A stretch of DNA of 64,000 nt, taken from CADCVT01 sp035940955. GTDB taxonomy: Bacteria > Actinomycetota > Thermoleophilia > Solirubrobacterales > Solirubrobacteraceae. Each line of letters starts with the position of its first letter. Positions within the stretch are counted from its first letter, which is position 1. Positions 24,471 to 32,495 of the stretch are shown here, in pieces. The notes below the pieces were generated by a model. The model did no database searches, was not told where the DNA came from, and saw only the letters and a program-made list of their open reading frames with translations. The DNA is taken from contig DASZEJ010000174.1 in NCBI GenBank assembly GCA_035940955.1, positions 1-64,000 on the forward strand. The letters are read 5' to 3'. The position numbers and the translations under genes were made by a program.

Positions 24471-25217
24471 ATGATCGGCCTCGTCGGCAGCGGCAACATG
24501 GCCAGGGCGCTCGCGCGAGGGTGGGGGGAGCCGGTGCTGTGCACCGACGCGATCCCCGAGCGCGCCGAGGAGCTCGCCGCCGAGACCGGCGGCGAGGCGC
24601 TCGCCGGGAACGGGGAGCTGGCCGACCGCGCCGACTTCATCGTGCTCTGCCACAAGCCCGCTCAGCTCGGCCAGGTCGCCGAGCAGGTCGGCGGGCGGGC
24701 CAGGGGCGTGGTGTCGATCCTCGGCTCGACCCCGCTGCGCGACGTCAGGGCCGCGTACGGCGACACGCCGGTCGTCCGGATGCTGCCGAGCACGCCGGTG
24801 GAGGTCGCCGCGGGCGTCACCTGCCACGCCCGGGACCCGCACGCCGACCCCGACTTCGAGGCCCGCGTCCGGGCGACGTTCGAGCGCGTCGGCCCGGTCG
24901 TGACCGTGGAGGAGTCGCAGATCGACGCCGCGATGGGGCTCATGAGCAACGCGCCTGCGTACTGGGCCGTCGTCGTGGAGGCCCAGGTCGACGCCGGGAT
25001 CAAGGCCGGCGTGCCCGCCGACGTGGCGGCCGAGCTGGTCGTCGGCACGATGGCCGGGACCGCGGAGCTGCTGCGCGCCCGCGGCCACGACACGCTCATC
25101 GTCCGCCGCCAGGTCATGTCGCCCGGCGGCTCGACCGCCCGCGGCCTCGCGGCCCTCGAGGCGGGCGGCGTCCGCAGGGCGTTCGACGACGCGATGCAGG
25201 CGGTGGTGCGCGGGTGA
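24471..25217 (+). CDS. proC: Pyrroline-5-carboxylate reductase
   Basis: A 248-residue NAD(P)H-dependent enzyme for the last step of proline synthesis. The Rossmann motif GLVGSGNMARALARG is at the N-terminus. The C-terminal dimer domain carries GLMSNAPAYWAVVVEAQVDAG and the family signature SPGGSTARGLAALEAGGVR. Between sepF and yggT it occupies the position common in actinobacterial division clusters. It overlaps yggT by 4 nt. Confidence 0.95.
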   Translation: MIGLVGSGNMARALARGWGEPVLCTDAIPERAEELAAETGGEALAGNGELADRADFIVLCHKPAQLGQVAEQVGGRARGVVSILGSTPLRDVRAAYGDTPVVRMLPSTPVEVAAGVTCHARDPHADPDFEARVRATFERVGPVVTVEESQIDAAMGLMSNAPAYWAVVVEAQVDAGIKAGVPADVAAELVVGTMAGTAELLRARGHDTLIVRRQVMSPGGSTARGLAALEAGGVRRAFDDAMQAVVRG

Positions 25218-25528
25218 GCGCCGTTCCCGTCGCCACGGCCCGCAGCGAGGTCGCCGACTTCCTCGCGACGCTGATCGGCGTCTACACGCTCCTGATCCTG
25301 GCGTACATCGTCATCAACCTGATCTTCGCGTTCGGCGCCCGCCCCGGCTACTACCGCTGGCTCGACGCGGTCCTGACGTTCCTGCGCGACGTGGCCGAGC
25401 CCTACCTGCGGATCTTCCGCCGGTTCATCCCGCCGATCGGCCCGCTCGACCTCAGCCCGATCGTGGCCATCCTCGTGCTGCGCATCGTCGGCGGCATCCT
25501 GGTCGGGCTGATCGACGACACGGGTTGA
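25214..25528 (+). CDS. YggT family membrane protein
   Basis: A 104-residue protein with two membrane helices (about 17-40 and 75-97) and the family stretch AEPYLRIFRRFIPPIGPLDL between them, matching the YggT signature (EPxLxxxRRxIPP..DxSP). It is associated with sepF and cell division in Gram-positive bacteria; its exact role is not known. The GTG start overlaps the proC stop. Confidence 0.9.
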   Translation: MSAVPVATARSEVADFLATLIGVYTLLILAYIVINLIFAFGARPGYYRWLDAVLTFLRDVAEPYLRIFRRFIPPIGPLDLSPIVAILVLRIVGGILVGLIDDTG

Positions 25529-25986
25529 CCGCCGGCCGACGCGCCTGGGCGCGCACGGCGCTGACGGTCGCGCTGGTCGTCGCGGTCGACCAGGTGACGA
25601 AGAAGCTCGCCCGCGACGGGGTCAGGCCGGGGGAGGAGGACCCGATCCTGCCCGCGGTCAAGCTCGTGAACGTCCGCAACGAGGGCGTCGCGTTCGGCAT
25701 CGACGCCGGCGGCACGACGCTCGTCATCGCGCTCATCGCGCTGGCGCTGCTCGCGCTCGTCCTCTACTTCGCCCGCCACACCGCGCGCCCGCTCGTGTGG
25801 CTGCCGACGGGGCTGCTCCTCGGCGGCGCGCTCGGCAACATCGTGGACCGGGTGCGCGACGGCGCGGTCACCGACTTCCTCAAGATCCCGGCATGGCCGG
25901 CGTTCAACGTCGCCGACGTCGCGATCACGGTGGGCGTCGTCGCGCTGGTCCTCGTCCTGGAGCGCAGGGATGAAGGTCCCGCCTGA
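25525..25986 (+). CDS. lspA: Lipoprotein signal peptidase (SPase II)
   Basis: A 153-residue membrane aspartic protease that cuts lipoprotein signal peptides. Four helices are visible. The catalytic Asp pair is in GNIVDRVRDGAVTDFL and FNVADVAITVG, with NEGVAFGI in the second loop. It begins with a TTG that overlaps the yggT stop (TTGA), which is unusual but keeps the family N-terminus AVDQVTKKL at the right place. It overlaps rluD by 17 nt. Confidence 0.93.
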   Translation: MTAGRRAWARTALTVALVVAVDQVTKKLARDGVRPGEEDPILPAVKLVNVRNEGVAFGIDAGGTTLVIALIALALLALVLYFARHTARPLVWLPTGLLLGGALGNIVDRVRDGAVTDFLKIPAWPAFNVADVAITVGVVALVLVLERRDEGPA

Positions 25987-26830
25987 GCGCGACGGCGAGC
26001 GGCTCGACGCGCTGCTCGCCGAGACGCTCGGCTCGCGCAGCCGGGCCGCCCGCCTGATCGACGAGGGCCGCGTGACCGTCGACGGCGCCGTCAGGCCGAA
26101 GCGCCACCGGGTGAGCCCCGGCGAGCTGATCGAGGTCGACGAGCCGCCCGAGCCGGCCGCGCCCGACCACGTCGACGTGCCCTTCGACGTGCCGTACGAG
26201 GACGAGCACCTGCTGGTCGTCGACAAGCCCGCCGGCGTCGTCGTCCACCCCGCGCGCGGCCACCGCGGCGGCACGCTCGCCCAGGCGCTCGAGGGCCGCG
26301 CGGCCGGGGGAGAGGACGCCTGGCGCGCCGGGATCGTCCACCGGCTCGACCGCGACACGTCGGGCCTCATGGTGGTCGCGAAGTCCGAGGAGGCCCACCG
26401 GCGGCTGAAGGCGATGATCCAGCGCCGCGAGGTCACGCGCGAGTACGTCGCGCTCGTGCTCGGCCGCCCGCCCTCGCGCAGCGGCACGATCGACGCCCCG
26501 ATCGGCCGCGACCGCCGCGTGCGCACCCGCATGTCGATCGACACCGACGAGCCGCGCGAGGCGGTCACCCACTTCGCGATCCTCCAGATGCTGCCCGAGG
26601 CGACCCTGCTGCTCGTCCGCCTCCAGACCGGCCGCACCCACCAGATCCGCGCTCACCTGCAGGCGATCGGCCACCCGGTCGCGGGCGACCCCGAGTACGG
26701 GGGCGCCGGCGCGTTCGGCCTCACCCGCCAGTTCCTCCACGCCTCCCGCCTCGCGTTCGCGCACCCGTTCACGCGGCAGCCGCTCGAGGTGACGTCCCCG
26801 CTGCCCGAGGACCTCGCCCGCGTGCTGTGA
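25970..26830 (+). CDS. rluD: RluA family pseudouridine synthase
   Basis: A 286-residue RNA modification enzyme. An S4-like RNA-binding domain (about 12-60, SRAARLIDEGRVTVDG) precedes the catalytic domain with HRLDRDTSGLMVVAKS, where the Asp is catalytic, and RTHQIRAHL. The lspA-rluD pair is typical. It is likely to modify 23S rRNA helix 69 positions as RluD does, but the target could be another rRNA or tRNA site. Confidence 0.92.
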   Translation: MKVPPERDGERLDALLAETLGSRSRAARLIDEGRVTVDGAVRPKRHRVSPGELIEVDEPPEPAAPDHVDVPFDVPYEDEHLLVVDKPAGVVVHPARGHRGGTLAQALEGRAAGGEDAWRAGIVHRLDRDTSGLMVVAKSEEAHRRLKAMIQRREVTREYVALVLGRPPSRSGTIDAPIGRDRRVRTRMSIDTDEPREAVTHFAILQMLPEATLLLVRLQTGRTHQIRAHLQAIGHPVAGDPEYGGAGAFGLTRQFLHASRLAFAHPFTRQPLEVTSPLPEDLARVL

Positions 26831-26840
26831 GCCGAAGCAA

Positions 26841-26867
26841 CGGGGCGCCGCGTCGTGCGGCGCCCCG
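26841..26867 (+). terminator. Candidate terminator hairpin after rluD
   Basis: CGGGGCGCCGC (26841-26851) and GCGGCGCCCCG (26857-26867) form an 11-bp stem with a 5-nt loop, starting 10 nt after the rluD stop. No T run follows. Confidence 0.6.
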
Positions 26868-27088
26868 TCGCCTGCTCCGGGCGGGCCGGCCACCGGAGGT
26901 AGGGGAAGGGGACCGGCCCGTACAGACCGCCAACGCAGGGGCCCCGAGGATCTTGCGTACACTGGAGCGAGTTTTCCGTCCCTCCGACCCCGGGCGACCG
27001 ACCCGGCGGGGCCTGTCCGACGCACCTGCGCCGGATCCCGCCGGACCGCACCGGGCACAGCCAAAGCACGATCCAAGGAGCAGTCCGA
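26868..27088 (+). promoter_or_regulatory. rpsB upstream region with candidate -10 (TACACT) and long leader
   Basis: TACACT lies at 26958-26963 inside CGTACACTGGAG, the same decamer core seen before ispG (44236-44246). If it is the -10, the transcript has a leader of about 120 nt with several GC-rich inverted repeats, such as CCGGATCCCGCCGG near 27032. An AAGGAG Shine-Dalgarno at about 27075-27080 precedes ATG 27089. A long leader would fit S2 autoregulation, which is known in other bacteria but not shown here. Confidence 0.4.
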
Positions 27089-28279
27089 ATGCCCGACGTC
27101 GGCATCCGCGAGCTGCTGGAGGCCGGGGTCCACTTCGGCCACCAGACGCGCCGCTGGAACCCGAAGATGCGCCGCTACATCCACGGCGAGCGCGACGGCA
27201 TCTACATCATCGACCTGCTGAAGACCGAGGCCCTGCTGCGGCAGGCGCTCGACTTCGCCAGCGACGTCGCCCGCCGCGGCGGCACGATCCTGTTCGTCGG
27301 CACGAAGAAGCAGGCCCGCGACTCGATCAAGCAGGTCGCGGAGGAGTGCGGGATGCCGTACGTCAACCACCGCTGGCTCGGCGGCGTGCTGACCAACTTC
27401 CAGACGATCTCGCAGCGGATCAAGCGGCTGCACGACCTCGAGCGCTACGAGGCCGAGGGCCAGCTCGAGCTGCTGCCGACGCGCGAGCGCATGGCCGCCC
27501 AGGCCGACCTCGCCAAGCTGCGGGCGAACCTCGGCGGCGTCAAGAACATGCAGCGCGTCCCGCAGGCGGTCTTCGTCGTCGACCTGAAGACCGAGGCGAT
27601 CGCCGTGCGCGAGGCCCAGCGCCTGCGCATCCCGGTGATCGGCCTGGTCGACACGAACTGCGACCCGGACGGGATCGACTACGTGATCCCGGGCAACGAC
27701 GACGCGATCCGCTCGTGCGACCTCGTGACGCGGGCGCTCGGCGACGTGATCCAGGACGGCCGGCGCCAGTTCAGCCAGGCCGAGGAGGAGCGGATGCGCC
27801 GCGAGGCCGAGGAGGCGGCTCGCCGCCAGGCCGAGGAGCAGGCCAAGCGCGAGGCCGAGGAGCAGGCCAAGCGCCAGGCCGAGGCCGCGACCGAGCCCGA
27901 GGCGGTCGCCGCGGCGGCGGCCGACGGCGAGGCCCCGCCGCAGGACGAGGCCGAGCGCCGCCGCACGCTCGTCAAGGCCGAGGGCGGCGGCGACCGCCAG
28001 GCCGCCGAGGCCGAGGTCGCGCAGGCCGTGCAGGCCGGCGGGCGGGTGCAGCCCGACCCGAAGGTCGCCCCGCGCGCCAACGAGGACGTCGCGACCCCCG
28101 ACCCGCCCAACCAGCCGCCGAGCCCCGAGCCGGCGCCGGCCGCCGAGGCCGACGGGCCGATCGTCAACGCCGACCGCGAGGACCAGGCGGGCGTCGAGGC
28201 CGAGCCGCAGGAGCCCTCGCGCGACACCGCCGCGGCCGAGACTCCGGACACGAACGAGACCGAGAAGGAGAAGGCGTAG
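27089..28279 (+). CDS. rpsB: 30S ribosomal protein S2 with a long acidic C-terminal extension
   Basis: A 396-residue S2. The core (1 to about 232) has GVHFGHQTRRWNPKMRRYI, HRWLGGVLTNFQTI and VDTNCDPDGIDYVIPGNDDA. It is followed by about 160 extra residues: first a charged coiled coil (RREAEEAARRQAEEQAKR with a near-repeat REAEEQAKRQAE), then a Pro/Glu-rich disordered tail. The usual length is 230-280. The strong AAGGAG and high-quality codon use argue that the extension is real. Its stop overlaps the tsf start by one base. Confidence 0.95.
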   Translation: MPDVGIRELLEAGVHFGHQTRRWNPKMRRYIHGERDGIYIIDLLKTEALLRQALDFASDVARRGGTILFVGTKKQARDSIKQVAEECGMPYVNHRWLGGVLTNFQTISQRIKRLHDLERYEAEGQLELLPTRERMAAQADLAKLRANLGGVKNMQRVPQAVFVVDLKTEAIAVREAQRLRIPVIGLVDTNCDPDGIDYVIPGNDDAIRSCDLVTRALGDVIQDGRRQFSQAEEERMRREAEEAARRQAEEQAKREAEEQAKRQAEAATEPEAVAAAAADGEAPPQDEAERRRTLVKAEGGGDRQAAEAEVAQAVQAGGRVQPDPKVAPRANEDVATPDPPNQPPSPEPAPAAEADGPIVNADREDQAGVEAEPQEPSRDTAAAETPDTNETEKEKA

Positions 28280-28887
28280 TGAGCGCCACCTACACCCCCA
28301 CGGCCCAGGACGTGAAGGCCCTGCGCGAGCGCACCGGCGCGGGGATGATGGACTGCAAGAAGGCGCTCGTCGAGGCCGAGGGCGACGCCGAGCAGGCGAT
28401 CGAGATCCTCCGCACCAAGCAGGGCAAGCGGATCCAGGACCGCGGCGAGCGCGTCGCCAGCGAGGGCACGATCCAGACCTACGTGCACTCCAACGCGAAG
28501 GTCGGCGTGCTGGTCGAGGTGAACTCCGAGACCGACTTCGTCGCCCGCAACGAGAAGTTCGTGCAGTTCGCGCGCGAGGTCGCCCTGCACATCGCCGCCG
28601 CGGCGCCCCGGTACGTCCGCGAGGAGGACATCCCGGCGGAGGATCGCGAGCGCGAGGCGCGCATCTTCGAGGAGCAGGCGGCCGACAAGCCGGAGCACAT
28701 CCGCCCCAAGATCGTCGAGGGCCAGCTGCGCAAGTGGTTCGAGGAGGTCGTCCTCCTCAACCAGCCGCACGTCAACACGGACCGGTACGAGGGCAAGACG
28801 ATCAAGCAGCTGCAGGACGAGATCGCGGCGGAGACCGGCGAGAACGTCGGCATCCGGCGCTTCGCGCGGTTCGCCATCGGCCAGTAG
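28279..28887 (+). CDS. tsf: Elongation factor Ts
   Basis: A 202-residue guanine exchange factor for EF-Tu. It has the N-terminal UBA-like helix VKALRERTGAGMMDCKKAL and the core VEVNSETDFVARNEKF; the C-terminal half is reduced. About 200 residues is the short form, as in Thermus, rather than the 270-300 residues of many actinobacteria. The GTG overlaps the rpsB stop (TAGTG), giving tight coupling of the two. Confidence 0.96.
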   Translation: MSATYTPTAQDVKALRERTGAGMMDCKKALVEAEGDAEQAIEILRTKQGKRIQDRGERVASEGTIQTYVHSNAKVGVLVEVNSETDFVARNEKFVQFAREVALHIAAAAPRYVREEDIPAEDREREARIFEEQAADKPEHIRPKIVEGQLRKWFEEVVLLNQPHVNTDRYEGKTIKQLQDEIAAETGENVGIRRFARFAIGQ

Positions 28888-28890
28888 ACG

Positions 28891-29628
28891 GTGGCCGCGC
28901 CGCCCACCCCCAAGCCCCCGGCGTTCAAGCGGGTCCTGCTGAAGGTGTCGGGCGAGGCCCTCATGGGCTCGCTCGACTACGGCACCGACCCCGAGCGCGT
29001 TCACGCGATCGCGCAGCAGATCGCGCGGGTGCAGGAGCAGGGCGTCGAGATCGCGATCGTCCCGGGCGGGGGCAACATCTACCGCGGCGTCTCCGGCGTC
29101 GCCGCGGGGATGGACCGGGCGACCGGCGACTACATGGGGATGCTGGCGATCCTCATCAACGCGATGCAGCTGCAGGACGCGCTCGAGAAGGAGGGCGCCG
29201 ACGTCCGCGTGCAGTCGGCGCTCCACGTGCGCGAGGTCGCCGAGCCGTACATCCGCCGCCGCGCCCTGCGCCACCTCGAGAAGGGGCGGGTCGTGATCTT
29301 CGCGGCCGGCACCGGCAACCCGTTCTTCACGAGCGACACCGCGGCGGCGCTGCGGGCGGTCGAGATGCACGCCGAGGCGATCCTGATGGCCAAGAACGGC
29401 GTGGAGGGCGTCTACTCCGGCGATCCGCGGACCGACCCCGCGGCGGAGTTCATGCCGGAGATCTCGCACATGGACGCGCTGCAGCGCGGGCTGAAGGTCA
29501 TGGACGCCACGGCGCTGACGCTCTGCATGGAGAACCGGCTGCCGATCCACGTCTTCAACATGGACGACGAGCGCAACATCGAGCGGATAGTGTCCGGCCA
29601 ACGCGTGGGCACGCTGGTCAGGACATGA
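28891..29628 (+). CDS. pyrH: UMP kinase
   Basis: A 245-residue amino-acid-kinase-fold enzyme phosphorylating UMP. Motifs are RVLLKVSGEALMG, VPGGGNIYRGVSG, FAAGTGNPFFTSDTAAALRA, GVEGVYSGDPRTDP and DATALTLCMENRLPIHVFN. It starts with GTG 28891, 3 nt after the tsf stop, and overlaps frr. The order tsf-pyrH-frr is the standard bacterial one. Confidence 0.97.
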   Translation: MAAPPTPKPPAFKRVLLKVSGEALMGSLDYGTDPERVHAIAQQIARVQEQGVEIAIVPGGGNIYRGVSGVAAGMDRATGDYMGMLAILINAMQLQDALEKEGADVRVQSALHVREVAEPYIRRRALRHLEKGRVVIFAAGTGNPFFTSDTAAALRAVEMHAEAILMAKNGVEGVYSGDPRTDPAAEFMPEISHMDALQRGLKVMDATALTLCMENRLPIHVFNMDDERNIERIVSGQRVGTLVRT

Positions 29629-30191
29629 GCGAAGTCACCGACGAGTACATCTCCGACGCGCGCGAGCGGATGGGCAAGTCGGTCGAGGCGACCGTCCACA
29701 ACCTCGGCTCGATCCGCACCGGCCGCGCGAACCCGCACCTGCTCGACCGGATCATGGTCGACTACTACGGCGCCCAGACCCCGCTGCGCCAGCTGGCGAC
29801 GATCAACGCGCCCGAGGCGCGGCTGCTGACGGTCACGCCGTACGACAAGAGCTCGATGAACACGATCGAGAAGGCGATCCGCAACTCCGACCTCGGGCTG
29901 AACCCGTCGAACGACGGCAACCTCATCCGGCTGACGGTCCCGGAGCTGACCGAGGAGCGCCGCCGCGAGCTCGTCAAGCAGGCGCGCCACATCGGCGAGG
30001 AGGGGCGCGTCGGCATCCGCAACGTGCGCCGCGACGTGATGCACGACCTGCGCGAGCTGAAGGCCGAGGGCGAAATCGGCGAGGACGACGAGCGCCGCGC
30101 CGAGGCCGACCTGCAGAAGCTGACCGACGAGAAGATCGCCGAGCTCGACGGCATCCTGAAGGGCAAGGAAGCCGAGATCATGGAAGTGTGA
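29625..30191 (+). CDS. frr: Ribosome recycling factor
   Basis: A 188-residue protein that splits post-termination ribosomes with EF-G. It shows SIRTGRANPHLLDRI, LRQLATINAPEARLL, IRLTVPELTEERRREL and NVRRDVMHDLREL, all typical of the two-domain RRF. The ATG overlaps the pyrH stop (ATGA) and its stop overlaps the uppS start. Confidence 0.97.
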   Translation: MSEVTDEYISDARERMGKSVEATVHNLGSIRTGRANPHLLDRIMVDYYGAQTPLRQLATINAPEARLLTVTPYDKSSMNTIEKAIRNSDLGLNPSNDGNLIRLTVPELTEERRRELVKQARHIGEEGRVGIRNVRRDVMHDLRELKAEGEIGEDDERRAEADLQKLTDEKIAELDGILKGKEAEIMEV

Positions 30192-30853
30192 GCGGCGCTC
30201 GCTACGTCGCCATCATCACCGACGGCAACGGGCGATGGGCGACGCAGCGGGGGCTGCCCGTCCTGGAGGGCCATCGCGCCGGGGCGGACGTCGTCCGCGA
30301 CCGGCTGCGCGACGCCGTCGAGCTGGGCGTCCGCGAGCTGACCGTCTACTCGTTCTCGACCGAGAACTGGTCGCGGTCGGAGGAGGAGGTCTCCGGCCTG
30401 ATGCGCATGTTCGGCGAGCGCATCGACGCGGAGACCCCCGAGCTGCACGACGAGGGCGTGCGGATGCGGTTCATCGGGCGGCGCGACGGCGTGTCGCCGG
30501 AGCTGGTGGAGCGGATGGAGTGGGCGGAGTCGGTGACCGCCGGCAACGCGCGGATCGCGCTGTTCGTCGCGTTCAACTACGGCGGGCGGGCGGAGATCCT
30601 CGACGCGGCCGCGCGCTACGGCGGCGGCGGCGAGGAGGAGTTCCGGCGGCTGCTGTACGCGCCGGAGATGCACGACCCCGACCTCGTGATCCGCACGAGC
30701 GGCGAGCGGCGGCTGTCGAACTACCTCATGTGGCAGTCGGCGTACTCGGAGCTCGTGTTCCGCGACGAGCTGTGGCCCGACTTCACCCGCGAGGCGTTCG
30801 AGGCCTCGCTCGAGGAGTTCGCGGCCCGCCAGCGCCGGTTCGGGGGCCGCTGA
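30188..30853 (+). CDS. uppS: Isoprenyl transferase (undecaprenyl diphosphate synthase family)
   Basis: A 221-residue cis-prenyltransferase making the polyprenyl carrier for cell-wall synthesis. The catalytic Asp is in IITDGNGRWATQRGLPVLEG (Thr in place of the usual Met before it), with YSFSTENWSRSEEEV, FNYGGRAEI and RTSGERRLSNYLMW. Chain length cannot be read from sequence. The GTG overlaps the frr stop. It is followed by cdsA after 1 nt. Confidence 0.95.
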   Translation: MSGARYVAIITDGNGRWATQRGLPVLEGHRAGADVVRDRLRDAVELGVRELTVYSFSTENWSRSEEEVSGLMRMFGERIDAETPELHDEGVRMRFIGRRDGVSPELVERMEWAESVTAGNARIALFVAFNYGGRAEILDAAARYGGGGEEEFRRLLYAPEMHDPDLVIRTSGERRLSNYLMWQSAYSELVFRDELWPDFTREAFEASLEEFAARQRRFGGR

Positions 30854-30854
30854 G

Positions 30855-31673
30855 ATGCCGCAGGCGCGGCGCCGCGGCGCGCAGCGGTCCGACCTCGGCG
30901 CGCGCGTCGCGGCCGGCGTGCCCGCCGCGCTGTTCGCGATCTTCATCGTCGCCTCCGGCGGGCCGGTCTTCGCGGCCGGCGCGGCGGTCCTCGGGCTGAT
31001 CTGCCTCCACGAGCTCTACGCGCTCTACGCCGACCTGCGGCCGGCGCGCCTGGCCGGCTTCCTCGGCCTCATCGGCCTGGTGGTCGCCGCCGCGGCGGGC
31101 GACACCGGCGACGTGCTGCTCGTCCTCGCCGCGACGGTCGCTCTGGTCTTCCTGCTGACGATCGCCGGCCCGTCGATCGAGGGCGGCACGCTCGGCATGG
31201 CGGTCGTGCTGCTCGGCGTCGGATGGGTCGGCGTGGGCATCGCACACGCGGTGCTGCTGCGCGAGCTGCCGCACGGCGGCGGGATCGTCGCCGACGTGCT
31301 GGTCGGCACCTTCGTCGGCGACACCGGCGCCTACTTCGGCGGCCGCGCGCTCGGCCACCGCAGGCTCGCGCCGCGCCTGTCGCCGAACAAGACGGTGGAG
31401 GGCCTGCTCGCCGGCATCGCCACGGCGATCCTCGCCGTCTGGATCGCCGGGCTCTACCAGGACTGGCTGTCGGGCACCGACGCGCTGCTCCTCGGCGTCG
31501 GCGTCGCCCTCGCCGCCCCGGCCGGCGACCTCTTCGAGTCGTTCATCAAGCGCAGCGCGGGCACGAAGGACACCGGCCGGCTGTTCGGCGCCCACGGCGG
31601 CGCGCTGGACCGGCTCGACGCGATCCTCTTCACGCTGGTGGTCGGCTACTACGTGTGGAGCGGGATGGTCTAG
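30855..31673 (+). CDS. cdsA: Phosphatidate cytidylyltransferase
   Basis: A 272-residue membrane enzyme making CDP-diacylglycerol. About seven helices are visible. The C-terminal signature SFIKRSAGTKDTGRLFGAHG followed by GALDRLD is complete, with the metal-binding Asp residues. In most bacteria dxr follows directly; here a 5.8-kb island separates them. Confidence 0.94.
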   Translation: MPQARRRGAQRSDLGARVAAGVPAALFAIFIVASGGPVFAAGAAVLGLICLHELYALYADLRPARLAGFLGLIGLVVAAAAGDTGDVLLVLAATVALVFLLTIAGPSIEGGTLGMAVVLLGVGWVGVGIAHAVLLRELPHGGGIVADVLVGTFVGDTGAYFGGRALGHRRLAPRLSPNKTVEGLLAGIATAILAVWIAGLYQDWLSGTDALLLGVGVALAAPAGDLFESFIKRSAGTKDTGRLFGAHGGALDRLDAILFTLVVGYYVWSGMV

Positions 31674-31710
31674 CCGCGGCGGCTGCCATGAGCGGCAGCG
31701 CCGGCCGCGG
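31674..31710 (+). terminator. Hairpin directly after cdsA
   Basis: CCGCGG at 31674-31679 and 31705-31710 flanks an inner stem (GGCTGCC at 31681-31687 with GGCAGC at 31694-31699). There is no T run. It may stop the cdsA transcript at the edge of the accessory island. Confidence 0.4.
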
Positions 31711-31844
31711 CGGGACGCCGAGCGCCGCCACCACTTCAGCCGCGCCGACCGGTGCGCCCGCCCTCGTTCAACGAGCGCCAAGATGGCCGCAAGTTCTCCG
31801 CGCTGCGGCGTTGTAGGAAGCACGAAACGAAAGGGGCAGCGCGG
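31711..31844 (+). other. Intergenic region, left edge of the accessory island
   Basis: A 134-nt gap. AAAGGGG at about 31829-31835 could be the Shine-Dalgarno of the next gene. No convincing direct or inverted repeat marking an insertion site is visible. Confidence 0.3.
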
Positions 31845-32321
31845 ATGACCGGGCTGTACAAGGCTGGAACGCCGCGCGTGGCACTCGCGGTACTGGTGGG
31901 GCTGATCACGCTGTTCGCCGCCGCGGGGGGCGCCGGGCCGGCGTGGGCGGACCACTGCGATCCGAACACCGACCCGAACTGCGGGCCGCACGTCCCCGAT
32001 CCGCCGCCGCCGGTCGACCCGCCCTGCAACGGGTCGGTCGGGCCGATCCACGCGTGGCCGTGCGCGGCCGATCAGACGCTCGATTGCGTGCAGGCGGCGA
32101 CGAGCCCCGAGACGTGCGATGCGGTGCAGGTGACGGTGTACCCCACGACGGTCGGCCCGGTGACGTTGAACGGGGCAAGCACTGCACCGATAAACGTCCC
32201 CGTGCCGAACGCGTGGACGCCGGTCGACCCGTACTACGACACCGCGAAACGTCCGGTCGACCAGGTCGTCTGCTGGGTCAAGACGCGCGACTCGATCCGC
32301 TGCTTCAACGCGGGACCCTGA
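31845..32321 (+). CDS. Small Cys-rich secreted protein, hypothetical
   Basis: A 158-residue protein with a clear signal peptide (hydrophobic run VALAVLVGLITLFAAAGGAG, cut near WADH). The mature part has eight Cys (for example DHCDPNTDPNC, WPCAADQTLDC and CWVKTRDSIRC) and a Pro-rich linker, suggesting an extracellular disulfide-bonded fold. I do not recognise a family. It is the first gene of the island between cdsA and dxr and could be an accessory or immunity partner of the giant secreted protein downstream, but nothing proves that. Confidence 0.65.
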   Translation: MTGLYKAGTPRVALAVLVGLITLFAAAGGAGPAWADHCDPNTDPNCGPHVPDPPPPVDPPCNGSVGPIHAWPCAADQTLDCVQAATSPETCDAVQVTVYPTTVGPVTLNGASTAPINVPVPNAWTPVDPYYDTAKRPVDQVVCWVKTRDSIRCFNAGP

Positions 32322-32495
32322 CAGCGCGGATCGCCCAGGACCGCCGGGCGCGCGGCGCAACCCTGCCAAGCGCTTCGGCGAACCGGGAGCGAATGCCCGT
32401 CGACATGGCTGGCGCGTCGCCGCTCCTGCGCCACGCTTTCATGAGAACTAGCGGGCGACCAACCAGTGTGGCGTCGTCGAACGAGAGGGGACGGC
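32322..32495 (+). other. Intergenic region before the RHS-protease gene
   Basis: A 174-nt gap. AGGGGA lies 7 nt before ATG 32496. A short TAGCGG at 32449 and ATGAGAACTAGC nearby are AT-richer than their surroundings. No clear promoter pair is seen. Confidence 0.3.
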
